NCBI RefSeq assembly: GCF_000378225.1
Contig: NZ_KB905144.1
Span: 1 to 64,000 of the forward strand
Length of the DNA stretch: 64,000 bases
Source: Methylophilus methylotrophus DSM 46235 = ATCC 53528
GTDB taxonomy: Bacteria > Pseudomonadota > Gammaproteobacteria > Burkholderiales > Methylophilaceae
Direction of reading: 5' to 3'
A model generated the notes under the pieces. The model searched no databases. It was given only the letters and a program-made list of their open reading frames with translations, and was not told the DNA's origin. This document shows, in pieces, positions 38,691-48,107 of this stretch (the first letter of the stretch is position 1; each line of letters starts with the position of its first letter). A program made the position numbers and the translations under genes.

Positions 38691-38900
38691 ATCGCGATGA
38701 CTCCCTTGGGTAATTTTATGATTGGGAGTAGTATACGCTTTTGTGTTATTTTCGACGAACCCGGTGCGTGTTAACGCTTCTAAATTTGCTGTGTGTAACA
38801 TCGTCTCATCCCTTATTTTTTGCCTACAATGTCAAATAGCAATGTTGGCAATTGATATGTCCTGAACATCTCTTCAAAGTTCCATTGACCCCACCATCCT

Positions 38901-40511
38901 ATGAATAAAATGTTCGATGTGCTGATTATTGGCAGTGGTCTGGCAGGCCAGTCATTGGCCTTACGCCTGGCAGATAATCATAGGGTATGCATACTGAGCA
39001 AACGTGAATTAACCATGAGTGCCAGCAACTGGGCGCAGGGGGGGATTGCTGCAGTTCTTAACAACGAGGATTCAGTAGAAGCCCATATTAAAGATACATT
39101 GGATGCCGGCGCTGGATTATGTGACAGCGAGGTCACGCGCATGGTGGTCACCAATGGCCGTGCCAGTATTGAATGGTTATTACAGCAAGGGGTTAATTTT
39201 ACCCGCGAGGCTGAAGATGACCGCCTGCACCTGACGCGTGAAGGCGGCCATAGCCATCGCCGCGTGGTGCATGTCGCTGATGCCACCGGACAAGCGGTGC
39301 AGACAACCTTGACCGACCGTGTGCGCGAGCACCCGAATATCACCATCCTTGAACATCACATTGCAGTCGATCTGATCACCACGCATAAACTCTTCAAGCA
39401 GACCGCAACGGACGGCCCCAACCGTTGCCTGGGCGCCTATGTGCTCAACAACCAGTCCGGCAAGGTGATTACTCTCTCCGCACAATACACCGTGATGGCA
39501 ACAGGCGGCGCAGGCAAGGTCTACTTATATACCACCAACCCAGACATCAGTACCGGTGACGGGATTGCGATGGGATGGCGGGCCGGTTGCCGGGTAGCCA
39601 ACCTGGAATTTGTGCAGTTTCACCCCACCTGCCTTTACCATCCGCATGCCAAATCGTTTTTGATCTCAGAGGTGTTGCGTGGCGAAGGTGGATTGCTACT
39701 ACTGCCAGATGGCACGCGTTTTATGCCTTGGCATGATGAGCGCGCTGAACTGGCCCCTCGTGATGTGGTGGCTCGCGCCATCGACTTCGAAATGAAAAAA
39801 CGCGGCCTGGATTGTGTCTACCTGGATATCAGCCACAAGCCAGCCGAATTTATCCAGTCCCATTTTCCAAATATTTACCAGCGCTGTCTGCAATTAGGTA
39901 TTGATATCACCAAACAGCCTATCCCGGTCGTCCCGGCTGCACATTACACCTGCGGCGGGGTCATGACTGACATGCACGGCCGGACCGACATTGATTGCCT
40001 GTATGCCATTGGTGAAACTGCCTGCACAGGGTTGCATGGCGCAAACCGCCTGGCCAGCAACTCCTTACTGGAATGCCTGGCGTTTAGCCAAAGCTGTGCG
40101 CAAGACATTGAAACTCTGGGGGCGCAACCAACCATCTCCCTACCAGACTGGGATGAAAGCCGCGTCACCGATGCTGACGAAGAAGTGTTGATTACCCATA
40201 CCTGGGACGAGTTACGGCGGTTTATGTGGAACTACGTGGGCATTGTGCGCACGACTAAGCGCCTGAGCCGCGCCCTGCACCGTATCCATATGCTGAGAGA
40301 TGAAGTGGGTGAGTTTTACAGCAACTTTAAAGTCAGCCACGACTTGATTGAACTGCGCAACCTGCTTCAGGTCGCAGAGCTCATCGTACGTAGCGCGATC
40401 GAACGCCACGAAAGCCGCGGCCTGCACTACAGCAAAGACTATCCTGACTTGCTACCGGAAGCGATTCCTACCGTGCTTACACCGGACAACTACACCAGCC
40501 TGCTGGATTAA
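38901..40511 (+). CDS. nadB: L-aspartate oxidase
   Basis: 536 residues. Oxidises L-aspartate to iminoaspartate, the first step of bacterial NAD synthesis. FAD-binding [11 protein letters not shown] (about 11-21), [12 protein letters not shown] near 42, the substrate segment THE-like [12 protein letters not shown] near 115, FHPTCLYHP near 240 and [10 protein letters not shown] near 350 are all family marks, with [20 protein letters not shown] close to 380. It is divergent from rpoE and is followed by the nuclease gene 12 bases on. Confidence 0.95.
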   Translation: MNKMFDVLIIGSGLAGQSLALRLADNHRVCILSKRELTMSASNWAQGGIAAVLNNEDSVEAHIKDTLDAGAGLCDSEVTRMVVTNGRASIEWLLQQGVNFTREAEDDRLHLTREGGHSHRRVVHVADATGQAVQTTLTDRVREHPNITILEHHIAVDLITTHKLFKQTATDGPNRCLGAYVLNNQSGKVITLSAQYTVMATGGAGKVYLYTTNPDISTGDGIAMGWRAGCRVANLEFVQFHPTCLYHPHAKSFLISEVLRGEGGLLLLPDGTRFMPWHDERAELAPRDVVARAIDFEMKKRGLDCVYLDISHKPAEFIQSHFPNIYQRCLQLGIDITKQPIPVVPAAHYTCGGVMTDMHGRTDIDCLYAIGETACTGLHGANRLASNSLLECLAFSQSCAQDIETLGAQPTISLPDWDESRVTDADEEVLITHTWDELRRFMWNYVGIVRTTKRLSRALHRIHMLRDEVGEFYSNFKVSHDLIELRNLLQVAELIVRSAIERHESRGLHYSKDYPDLLPEAIPTVLTPDNYTSLLD

Positions 40512-40523
40512 GATCAGCGGGGG

Positions 40524-41000
40524 ATGAACCAAGCCTGGCTTCTATGCTGCCTGCTCGCATACTACGCCAACTCCCATGCACAGCCTGTATTGGAAAAAGT
40601 GCTTGATGGCGACACTGTCATCATTCGCGAAGAGTCGCGATACTATCACTTGCGCTTGTTGGATATTGATGCGCCCGAGCTGCATCAAGCCTTTGGCAAA
40701 CAATCCAAACGCAGCATGGCACAACTTTGCCTGAATACTTCCATCTCGGTCCAACCACAAGGACAGGACATCTATGGCAGGACGCTGGGGCATTTATCCT
40801 GCGGCAAGCAGGATGCCAGTCAATCTCAAATCGCATTGGGGATGGCCTGGTTTAACCAGCGTTATTCCAGGCGCTACGAATTGCAAGTCTTGCAAAAACA
40901 GGCCCAACAACAAGCATTAGGCTTATGGCAACAGTCGAATCCATTGCCACCGTGGCAATGGCGCAAACTGTATGGACGACATTATCATCACCAAGAATGA
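40524..41000 (+). CDS. secreted thermonuclease-like (SNase) protein
   Basis: 158 residues. A signal peptide (MNQAWLLCCLLAYYANSHAQ) precedes a staphylococcal-nuclease fold: VLDGDTVII, LRLLDIDAPELHQ and DIYGRTLGHLSC, with the metal-binding Asp residues and the catalytic-type Arg of YGR. Such nucleases hydrolyse DNA and RNA and may be periplasmic or secreted. A GGGGG run directly before the ATG is an unusually close ribosome site. Two or more Cys in the mature protein could pair in the periplasm. Confidence 0.82.
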   Translation: MNQAWLLCCLLAYYANSHAQPVLEKVLDGDTVIIREESRYYHLRLLDIDAPELHQAFGKQSKRSMAQLCLNTSISVQPQGQDIYGRTLGHLSCGKQDASQSQIALGMAWFNQRYSRRYELQVLQKQAQQQALGLWQQSNPLPPWQWRKLYGRHYHHQE

Positions 41001-41060
41001 CACCACCGCTACAATATCCTTTAGAATATTGTTTTATTAAAGAACTTTAGGATTTTATAC

Positions 41061-41540
41061 ATGCAAGTAGCAATGAATACCGTGGTCACCATGACCTACA
41101 AACTGCAAAATAGCGATGGCGACATCCTGGAAGAAAGCAAGGATCCGGTGGCTTATCTGCATGGTGGTTATGACAACATTTTCCCTAAAGTGGAAGAAGC
41201 CATGCATGGCAAAAACGTGGGCGACGTGGTAGAAGTCAGCCTGGACCCGGAAGATGCATTCGGTGAGTATGATGAGGGCCTGGTGCAAATCGAACCAGCA
41301 AGCGCCTTTCCAAGTAATGACCTCAAAGTTGGTATGCAGTTTGAGGGTGAAGACGAAACAGGCGATGTCATTTTATACACCATTACTGACGTTGCTGACG
41401 GCAAAGTCGTCGTCGACGGCAACCATCCCTGGGCTGGTCAACGCTTGCTGTTTACGGCGACCATTGCCAGCGTACGCTCAGCAAACCAGGAAGAAATTGC
41501 GCATCAACACGTACATGGCGCCGGTGGTCATCACCACTAA
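41061..41540 (+). CDS. slyD: FKBP-type peptidyl-prolyl isomerase, SlyD-like
   Basis: 159 residues. Prolyl isomerase/chaperone. VVTMTYKLQNSDGDILEES opens the FKBP fold, YLHGGYDNIFPKVEEAMHGK and SLDPEDAFGEYDE lead into the insert-in-flap domain, and the protein returns with NHPWAGQRLLFTATI. The tail HQHVHGAGGHHH is a short His-rich metal-binding end as in SlyD, here without Cys. A terminator hairpin follows. Confidence 0.9.
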   Translation: MQVAMNTVVTMTYKLQNSDGDILEESKDPVAYLHGGYDNIFPKVEEAMHGKNVGDVVEVSLDPEDAFGEYDEGLVQIEPASAFPSNDLKVGMQFEGEDETGDVILYTITDVADGKVVVDGNHPWAGQRLLFTATIASVRSANQEEIAHQHVHGAGGHHH

Positions 41541-41564
41541 TCTGCGACAAGCTGTATAAACGGG

Positions 41565-41588
41565 TTGGCGCAACTCTCCTTGCGCCAA
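41565..41588. terminator. hairpin between slyD and scpB
   Basis: TTGGCGCAA, loop CTCTCC, TTGCGCCAA: nine-base perfect stem between convergent genes. T-run weak; likely serves slyD. Confidence 0.55.
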
Positions 41589-41694
41589 TTCCCCATTTTG
41601 GCAATCTCTGCCACTTCACTCCACACACGGCTGAGTGACAACGTCCGCAAAGCAGATGACGCAATCTCCTGCTCTAAGACTAGGCTGGTTTCTG

Positions 41695-42243
41695 CTACTC
41701 CAGCGGAATTTCGGTTTGGGCAAAGGCTTCAAATGGTGGCAATTCCGCCAGGGATCGTAAATTCAAGTCATCCAGAAAATGTTTGGTGGTGGCATAGAGT
41801 GAGGGTCTGCCGGGAACTTCGCGCTGGCCGACCACATCTATCCAGTCCCGCTCCTGCAATTGGCGAATCACGTTAGGATTCACCGCAACCCCACGAATCT
41901 GCTCAATATCGCCCCGTGTCACAGGTTGCCGGTAAGCAATAATTGCCAGCGTTTCCATGACCGCCCGCGAATACTTTGGTTGACGTTCAGGATTCAGGCG
42001 TGAGAGATACTCGCTATATTCAGCCTTGGCCTGGAAGCGATAACCGCTAGCCACTTGCACCAAGTCCAGAGTCTTGTCCACCCAGTCCGCCTTCAACTCA
42101 TCAAGCAGCATGCGCAAGGTGGCACGCTCCATGCGCCCGGCAAACAGCTTGAGCAAATCTTCCAGCGCTAATGGCTGCGGTGAAGTCAGCAAAGCCGCTT
42201 CTAGGATGCGCTTCATTTCCTCGATACTGTCCGGCTCACGCAT
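41695..42243 (-). CDS. scpB: segregation and condensation protein B
   Basis: 182 residues. ScpB dimers bind ScpA in the SMC-ScpAB condensin complex. Two winged-helix segments are visible: LEAALLTSPQPLALEDLLKL and ETLAIIAYRQPVTRGDIEQIRG, with SLYATTKHFLDDLNL at the end. It starts eight bases after scpA. No smc gene is in the window. Confidence 0.92.
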   Translation of the reverse strand: MREPDSIEEMKRILEAALLTSPQPLALEDLLKLFAGRMERATLRMLLDELKADWVDKTLDLVQVASGYRFQAKAEYSEYLSRLNPERQPKYSRAVMETLAIIAYRQPVTRGDIEQIRGVAVNPNVIRQLQERDWIDVVGQREVPGRPSLYATTKHFLDDLNLRSLAELPPFEAFAQTEIPLE

Positions 42244-42251
42244 GGCGGATC

Positions 42252-43037
42252 CTAACTCGAGCTATTGGCTTGCACATAAATCGTTCCAAACGCTTCCTGC
42301 TGGGTAATGCGTATCAAGCCTTCTTTCGCAAGCTCAAGCATGGCGAGGAAGTTCACGACCAGTTTGGGGATGCCTTCGGTTTGCAGGTCAAACAGTTCAT
42401 CAAATCGCAGCACTTGCATCGTACTTAACCTACGCAATAACAAACTCATATGCTCACGCACAGAAAGCTCGGCTCGCCCTAACTTATGATGCTGGTTCAA
42501 TTTGGCGCGCTTGAGCACATTGCGCCAGGCTTCCACCAGATCATCCAGGCTGACTTCTGGCGGTTTCACCTGGCTGATATGCTGGTAATACGCCGCTGCG
42601 ACATCAATCTCTTCCCCGACTTTGGGCATCGCATCCAGTCGCTGCGCAGCCAGCTTGATCGCTTCATATTCCATCAGGCGCTTGACGAGTTCGGCGCGGG
42701 GATCATCCTCTTCCTCGACCTCGGTCGGCTTGGGTAATAACATACGCGACTTGATCTCAATGAGCATGGCGGACATTAATAGATATTCCGCCGCTAATTC
42801 GAGCTTGATGGCCTTCATCTTTTCCACATAGGCCATATACTGCACCGTGAGGTCAGCCATGGGAATATCCAGGATATCCAGATTATGTTTGCGGATCAGG
42901 TAGAGCAACAAATCCAGGGGGCCTTCAAACGTCTCCAGGTAAACCTCGAGCGCATCTGGCGGAATATACAGGTCTTGCGGCAACTCGGAGAGTGTCTCGC
43001 CTTTGATTTTGACCTGCAGATGTGCAATGTTGTCCAT
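42252..43037 (-). CDS. scpA: segregation and condensation protein A
   Basis: 261 residues. Kleisin subunit of the SMC condensin. The N-terminal SMC-binding region reads FEGPLDLLLYLIRKHNLDILDIPM (about 34-57) and AEYLLMSAMLIEIKSRMLLP; the C-terminal winged helix ends near FGTIYVQANSS. Adjacent to scpB, and 37 bases downstream of ybeY. Confidence 0.92.
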   Translation of the reverse strand: MDNIAHLQVKIKGETLSELPQDLYIPPDALEVYLETFEGPLDLLLYLIRKHNLDILDIPMADLTVQYMAYVEKMKAIKLELAAEYLLMSAMLIEIKSRMLLPKPTEVEEEDDPRAELVKRLMEYEAIKLAAQRLDAMPKVGEEIDVAAAYYQHISQVKPPEVSLDDLVEAWRNVLKRAKLNQHHKLGRAELSVREHMSLLLRRLSTMQVLRFDELFDLQTEGIPKLVVNFLAMLELAKEGLIRITQQEAFGTIYVQANSSS

Positions 43038-43074
43038 GCAGGGATTGTAACGATTTGCCGCATGGGATCAAAGA

Positions 43075-43509
43075 CTATTCTGCATAAGGATTGGCAAAAC
43101 CGAGCTTGTGCAGTGCAGCCACTTCCATCGCTTCCATCAAATCGGCTTGCGCATCAATTTCGTGATCATAGCCATGCAGGTGCAAGACACCGTGCACCGT
43201 CATATGCGCATAATGTGCCAACAAGGATTTCCCCTGCTCCATAGCCTCACGTGCAACCACAGGCGCACAAATGACAATATCCCCCATCAGCAATGGCTGT
43301 TCCGTCAACGGAAAGGTCAATACATTGGTCGCGTAATCCTTGCCGCGATAACTTGCATTTAGTTGACGGCCCTCTTCCTCATCCACAATCCGGATCGCTA
43401 GACTGGTTTCCACCCGCAATGCAGCGCGTACCCAACGCCTGAATTGGCTGGCTGAAGGAATACCAGCCGCTTGCGAGGCCAGTTGCAGGGAAAAATCCAG
43501 TTGGGGCAT
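43075..43509 (-). CDS. ybeY: endoribonuclease YbeY
   Basis: 144 residues. Metal-dependent RNase for 16S rRNA 3'-end maturation and ribosome quality control. The zinc motif HGVLHLHGYDH is near residue 110, and YATNVLTFPL near 60. In many proteobacteria it follows phoH; here it heads a leftward row with scpAB, about 14 kb from miaB-phoH. Confidence 0.92.
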   Translation of the reverse strand: MPQLDFSLQLASQAAGIPSASQFRRWVRAALRVETSLAIRIVDEEEGRQLNASYRGKDYATNVLTFPLTEQPLLMGDIVICAPVVAREAMEQGKSLLAHYAHMTVHGVLHLHGYDHEIDAQADLMEAMEVAALHKLGFANPYAE

Positions 43510-43573
43510 ACCGTTAAGTTTTCTGTAAAATATTCGTTATTATAGAAAGAAAACCCTTAAAGGAAACGGTGTG

Positions 43574-44356
43574 ATGACAAATCGCTCCAAGCTGGTGGTT
43601 GCCAACCGCAAAATGCACGGCAACTTGCCAGACAATCAGCAGTTTATGCAAACGCTATTGCAACAAACCCGCCATCATAAGGCACGTTATGCGGTATGCC
43701 CGCCGCATCCGTACCTGTTCCAGGCACAGCAAGTGCTGCAAGACAGCCATATTGCCTGGGGTGGGCAAAACATGAGCCGCTATGAAAAAGGCGCCTATAC
43801 GGGCTCGGTCTCACCGCTCATGCTCAAGGAGTTTGGCTGCAGCTATGTGATTATCGGTCACTCAGAACGGCGTCAACGCGGTCACGATAGTGATGAAACC
43901 TGCGGAGAACGTTTTGAAGCCGCGCTCAAGGCCGGCCTCACGCCCATTTTGTGCATCGGTGAAACCTTGGAAGAATACGAGCAAGGCGAAACTGACCTTG
44001 TCGTGGTACGGCAACTCAACCCGGTGATTGCGCATGTCGGCATCGAGGCGCTATCAAAAGGCGTGATTGCCTATGAGCCAGTGTGGGCCATAGGTACAGG
44101 CAGAGCAGCCACTCCACAGCATGCACAAGCCATTTTGTCTTTTATCCGTGGCCATATTGAATTACTGGACACAAAAGCCGCCGAGGACATTACCTTGCTG
44201 TATGGTGGCAGTATGAATCCTGGCAATGCCGCACAACTATTGAGCATGCCCGATGTAGATGGCGGCCTGATCGGCGGCGCCTCCCTGGTAGCAGACGACT
44301 TTATCCGCATCTGCCAGATTGCCAACGAATTGACCCCGCTCAAAACCGCAGCCTGA
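43574..44356 (+). CDS. tpiA: triosephosphate isomerase (copy 2) with altered NWK motif
   Basis: 260 residues from ATG 43574 (GTG 43571 also possible; AAGGA upstream serves both). All later catalytic motifs are present: IIGHSERR, AYEPVWAIGTG and LYGGSM. The opening motif reads VVANRKMHG, where the almost invariant Trp between Asn and Lys is Arg, and the preceding Gly is Ala. Asn and Lys themselves are kept. It is a diverged paralogue of 9224-10048 and stands alone with its own terminator. It may be a normal isoenzyme with changed kinetics or a repurposed enzyme. Confidence 0.92.
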   Translation: MTNRSKLVVANRKMHGNLPDNQQFMQTLLQQTRHHKARYAVCPPHPYLFQAQQVLQDSHIAWGGQNMSRYEKGAYTGSVSPLMLKEFGCSYVIIGHSERRQRGHDSDETCGERFEAALKAGLTPILCIGETLEEYEQGETDLVVVRQLNPVIAHVGIEALSKGVIAYEPVWAIGTGRAATPQHAQAILSFIRGHIELLDTKAAEDITLLYGGSMNPGNAAQLLSMPDVDGGLIGGASLVADDFIRICQIANELTPLKTAA

Positions 44357-44393
44357 TTCACTCTTCGCGGCACTGTCCGGAAAAGACCAATAA

Positions 44394-44418
44394 AAAAGCC
44401 GACTCACGTCGGCTTTTC
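44394..44418 (+). terminator. rho-independent terminator after tpiA copy 2
   Basis: AAAAGCCGAC, loop TCAC, GTCGGCTTTT: ten-base perfect stem with T-run. Confidence 0.85.
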
Positions 44419-44457
44419 TACATCTAAGTAAACTAGATTTTTACTAACAATTTAAGT

Positions 44458-44480
44458 AAAACCAGATTACTGTAGTCTGG
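44458..44480 (-). terminator. rho-independent terminator for small lipoprotein gene
   Basis: On the - strand CCAGACTA, loop CAG, TAATCTGG (one wobble pair) then TTTTACTT, directly after the stop codon of the gene at 44482. Confidence 0.7.
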
Positions 44481-44481
44481 A

Positions 44482-44613
44482 TTACTTAGCTTCTTCAGCA
44501 GGAGCAGCTTCAGCAGCAGGTGCCTCAGCAGCAGGCGCTTCTTCAGCTGGTTTTTCACCACAAGCAGTCAAAGCCAAAGCCAACAATGCAGCCAACAATG
44601 CAGAACGTGTCAT
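44482..44613 (-). CDS. small Ala/Glu/Pro-rich lipoprotein
   Basis: 43 residues from ATG 44613 (AAGGA seven bases upstream decides it). A short signal peptide ends in the lipobox LTAC, so Cys would be lipidated, leaving a mature peptide of about 26 residues made of EAPAAE-type repeats. Own terminator downstream. Small lipoproteins of this kind are common in beta-proteobacteria; function unknown. The low-complexity tail resembles entericidin-like or spacer lipoproteins, without proof. Confidence 0.75.
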   Translation of the reverse strand: MTRSALLAALLALALTACGEKPAEEAPAAEAPAAEAAPAEEAK

Positions 44614-44818
44614 CTTTATTTCCTTAGTATGTATGAGCAAAAAATTATTTACGGACAATTCTCTGGATGAGAACCAGCCGAGTGAAAAAAATTGTATCAG
44701 CAATTGATTAAAAAAAGAACGCAAATCCAGTGAAAAACAAAGGATTTTTTTATGTCAGCGTCTAATCCTTGTGGTTTTCTCACAAAAAACCAGAATAAAT
44801 AGTTTGTTACCAATGTAA

Positions 44819-45976
44819 TTAACCGTTTTTTTCAGCCATATGCACATAACCGGCCTGGTACACCTCATGCAACCAGGGCATTAGCGAATCCAGCGCATCC
44901 CCCTGGCACAGGGACACGGCCAATTGCCGGCGATTGGCCAATATATTCAATAGATTAGCATCCATCTGCGGGACACTCTCACCATTGATAAAATAGTGTC
45001 CTTGCCAGTGCAACATCTGGGTTTGCAGGTCCAATACTATTCCATTTTGCGCAGCACGTTGTTTGAACTTTTCCAAGCTCAGTTTGCGATTCGGCGAAAA
45101 CACCACATACGCCTTGGGTTCAGAAAAATATTTGGCGAGAAATGGTCCTAATTGCTCTACTTGCCAGGGCAATCGACGCATCATGTCGGCCACATGATTG
45201 ACCATCTCCTCATTGACCGACGACGCATCTGTGACGGGTTGTAAATCAGGATCACGATAAAGCTCATCCGGCAGGTTTTCCTGTCGACAAGCCTCGAGGA
45301 ACTCAATAGCCAACTCGCGTGCCGCAGGGGCACGGAAACCAATTGAATAGGTCATGCAATCATTGTCTTCTGAAATGCCCCAATGCGCGACATTAGGCGG
45401 CAGGTAAAGCATGTCACCAGGTTCCAGCACCCACTCCTGCTCACACTCGAAGTGCGACAGGATACGCAAAGGGGCATCAGGGATGAGCCGCAGATCAGTT
45501 TGCTGACTGATGCGCCATCGGCGTTTTCCTGCGCCCTGCAATAAAAAAACATCGTAACTATCAATATGCGCACCAACGCCACCCCCGGTAGGCGCATAAC
45601 TGACCATGACATCATCCAGTCTGGCATTTGGGATAAAACTGAATTGCGACAACAAGGCTTGTGCTTCGGGCAAGACGTGGTTCACACCCTGCACCAGCAA
45701 TGTCCAATGCTGTGCCGGAAGTGCGGCAAAGTCTTCGTCATCAAATGGCCCCTGTGTCACTTGCCAGCCACGCCCCTCCTGTTGACGTGCAGGATCAAAC
45801 TGGATCAGCCTGGAAGGCACCTCGGCGTCACACGCCAGGCCTGCCAACTCACTAGGATCAAGCAGCCCCTTGAAATCCGGCATGGCGCCACGGATCAGCA
45901 GGGGTTTCTTTTGCCAGTATTCCGCCATAAATTGGGCAGGGGTCAAACCATTGAGTAGGGTCAGTGCTTGTTGCAT
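44819..45976 (-). CDS. roxA: ribosomal oxygenase RoxA/YcfD-like (JmjC cupin)
   Basis: 385 residues. Fe(II)/2-oxoglutarate oxygenase that hydroxylates Arg of ribosomal protein L16 in the E. coli homologue. The iron-binding motif is GAHIDSYDVFLLQ (His and Asp, about 136-148) with the distal His in PPNVAHWG near 198. The opening FMAEYWQKKPLLIRGA and the C-terminal dimer and winged-helix region fit the family. It starts seven bases after the lipoprotein gene at 45984, in the phoR row. Confidence 0.88.
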   Translation of the reverse strand: MQQALTLLNGLTPAQFMAEYWQKKPLLIRGAMPDFKGLLDPSELAGLACDAEVPSRLIQFDPARQQEGRGWQVTQGPFDDEDFAALPAQHWTLLVQGVNHVLPEAQALLSQFSFIPNARLDDVMVSYAPTGGGVGAHIDSYDVFLLQGAGKRRWRISQQTDLRLIPDAPLRILSHFECEQEWVLEPGDMLYLPPNVAHWGISEDNDCMTYSIGFRAPAARELAIEFLEACRQENLPDELYRDPDLQPVTDASSVNEEMVNHVADMMRRLPWQVEQLGPFLAKYFSEPKAYVVFSPNRKLSLEKFKQRAAQNGIVLDLQTQMLHWQGHYFINGESVPQMDANLLNILANRRQLAVSLCQGDALDSLMPWLHEVYQAGYVHMAEKNG

Positions 45977-45983
45977 GATTCAG

Positions 45984-46721
45984 TCATCTGAAAGGGAGGA
46001 AAGGAGCAGTACTGATACTTTGAGTCAGCCGCGAAATAAAGCGTTGAGACTTTTCTGCCAGTGTCAGTGCGAGCAAATCCGTACGAGCAATCAGTTTGCT
46101 GAATTCACGCTCAAAGCTGAGGTTCTGCACTTCGCCCGGCTGGCTGTTCGTCAGCAGCAATAACTCACCCTGCGCATTTCTGGCATTGGCCAGTTTCCAT
46201 ACTGCAATTTCGATATTCCTGGCCGCATTATACAAATTTTGCGGTTCTATGCTATCCGTCAGAAAAAAAGCTGACCTATTACCATGCGCCCGGAATAACA
46301 TGGACTGCATGCCCACCACCAATGCCAGCACGCGGTCACCGCTATATTGCGGGGTTAATGCCAGCTTAATAGCGGCAGTATCCTGGGCGCCACCCAATGC
46401 ATCAAACTGCCAGTGATGGACAGCAGCCTGCTCGAACACATAGTCAGCGATCTGTTCCGCCGTACCCAAGCCAGACTTGTGCGCTTCCGCCGGATTGCGC
46501 TTATACATCTTGAGCATGAGCAAACGCAAGGTACTGGCATTCTCGGCGTATTCGATATCTGCCAGACGATCGAGGTCAGTTTTGACCAGTTGGTGTAAGG
46601 TATTGCGGTCTTGCCGCGCCGGTATCGGACGTCCATTCGGCGAATCCACATAGCCAACGCTGGGTGTTGTGCTGCATCCGGCCAGCAGTAAGATAAATAT
46701 ACTGAGGCCGAACGGTCTCAT
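45984..46721 (-). CDS. lipoprotein of unknown function in the phoR row
   Basis: 245 residues. Lipobox LLAGC near residue 16, then a helical domain (LHQLVKTDLDRLADIEYAENA; LRLLMLKMYKRNPAEAHK). Its ATG overlaps the phoR stop by ATGA, so it is coupled to phoR. No named domain recognised; the context suggests an envelope role. Confidence 0.75.
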   Translation of the reverse strand: MRPFGLSIFILLLAGCSTTPSVGYVDSPNGRPIPARQDRNTLHQLVKTDLDRLADIEYAENASTLRLLMLKMYKRNPAEAHKSGLGTAEQIADYVFEQAAVHHWQFDALGGAQDTAAIKLALTPQYSGDRVLALVVGMQSMLFRAHGNRSAFFLTDSIEPQNLYNAARNIEIAVWKLANARNAQGELLLLTNSQPGEVQNLSFEREFSKLIARTDLLALTLAEKSQRFISRLTQSISTAPFLPFR

Positions 46722-48016
46722 GCAGGCAATACCCGCTGTGCAGGAAACATGATCTGGAAGCGACTACCCTCACCTGGCTTACTCTCAATGTGCAGGCTGG
46801 CCTGATGGTGATGCAGGATATGCTTGACGATGGACAAACCCAGGCCCGTACCGCCAGTATCTCGGCTGCGTCCACTATCTACGCGGTAAAAACGCTCAGT
46901 CAAGCGTGGCAAATGCTGCGCCTCTATGCCTATACCGGTATCCTGCACCGTAAACACGGCTTCTTCACCACGCAATTGCCAGTAGATATCGATCTTTCCA
47001 TGTTCGGGGGTATAGCGCACGGCATTGCTGGTGAGGTTGCTTAATGCGCTTAACAGCTCATTGTAGCTGCCGCGGATATTCACTTTAGTCTCCATGTGCA
47101 ATGTCACGGTGTGCTGCCCTTGACTCAGGGCTTGCGCATCTTTTTGCAACTGCCTCAGCAAGGCTGGCATGGCAATATCGGTTTCATCCTTGAGCGTGAC
47201 GTTGTTTTCCAAACGAGACAACGTCAGCAAATCTTCAATAATGCGGCGCATACGCGTCGTCTGCGATTGCATCATGTCAAAATAAGGCTGGATATCGGGT
47301 GAGATTTCACCTTGCATATCGCCTATCGTTTCCAGGAAGCCGCCTATGACTGTTAATGGCGTACGCAATTCATGCGAGACGTTGGCGATAAAATCACGCC
47401 GCATGACCTCGGTTTTTTCAATGGCCGATACATCACGACAGATCAGCAGACGCTGTTTGCTAGCGAATGGAATAATCTGTAATTCCAGTGTCACATCAGG
47501 GCTACGCCAGGATTTAAGCTTGAGAGGCTCGCTGTAATCTTCCGCCTGCAAGTACTCCACAAACTCTGCCTGCCGCAATAAATAATAGATTGGCTGGTTT
47601 TCATCATGATGCCGCTTCAATCCCAGTCGCTGGATGGCAGGCTCGTTAAACCATTCGATTTCATTACGATTATTGAGTACGACAACGCCATCGGGCAAGG
47701 CACTGGTCGCATGCCGCAAGCGCTCAAGGGTACTGCTGAGCTGGCTCTGGCTACGAGAGTGGCGGCGCATTTCATGGTAAAGATTGGCAAAAATATCTTC
47801 CCAGATACCCTTACCATTAGGAATAAAGTTAAGGCTGGGCTTGAGCGCCCACTGATATAAGCGGTGAATCCAATAAACATGTGCGGCCAGGTAAGCCAAT
47901 GTGCCCACTATAAACAGTAACCAGGCCGTTTCTGCACGGGTAAACCAGCCAATCATCAGGCAACAAAACGCCCAAAACAGCAGATTCCAGAATGCTTTCC
48001 AACGAATATCTTGCAC
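46718..48016 (-). CDS. phoR: phosphate-type sensor histidine kinase PhoR
   Basis: 432 residues. Two N-terminal membrane segments with no large periplasmic loop, a PAS domain (GVVVLNNRNEIEWFN near 113), HisKA with FIANVSHELRTPLTVIGGF (phospho-His near 213) and HATPase motifs NLTSNAVRYTPEHG, VQDTGIGI and GGTGLGLSIVKHIL. This is the PhoR layout. phoB, its usual neighbour, is not found upstream. The next genes encode a lipoprotein and RoxA. Orphan PhoR-like kinase remains possible. Confidence 0.82.
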   Translation of the reverse strand: MQDIRWKAFWNLLFWAFCCLMIGWFTRAETAWLLFIVGTLAYLAAHVYWIHRLYQWALKPSLNFIPNGKGIWEDIFANLYHEMRRHSRSQSQLSSTLERLRHATSALPDGVVVLNNRNEIEWFNEPAIQRLGLKRHHDENQPIYYLLRQAEFVEYLQAEDYSEPLKLKSWRSPDVTLELQIIPFASKQRLLICRDVSAIEKTEVMRRDFIANVSHELRTPLTVIGGFLETIGDMQGEISPDIQPYFDMMQSQTTRMRRIIEDLLTLSRLENNVTLKDETDIAMPALLRQLQKDAQALSQGQHTVTLHMETKVNIRGSYNELLSALSNLTSNAVRYTPEHGKIDIYWQLRGEEAVFTVQDTGIGIEAQHLPRLTERFYRVDSGRSRDTGGTGLGLSIVKHILHHHQASLHIESKPGEGSRFQIMFPAQRVLPA

Positions 48017-48107
48017 GAGCCATTCTCAACACATCAATGGCGCGATTATACGACAATCCCGTTTGCACGCGATGACAGGATGATGACACCTTTAATCATC
48101 CTGTAGC

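Noticed and set aside
41541-41694. Protein-like reading frame on the - strand ending near 41541 (ends PFIQLVAD)
   Set aside because: No ATG or GTG with a ribosome site before it and a stop lies just upstream within the end of scpB; not enough to call a gene.
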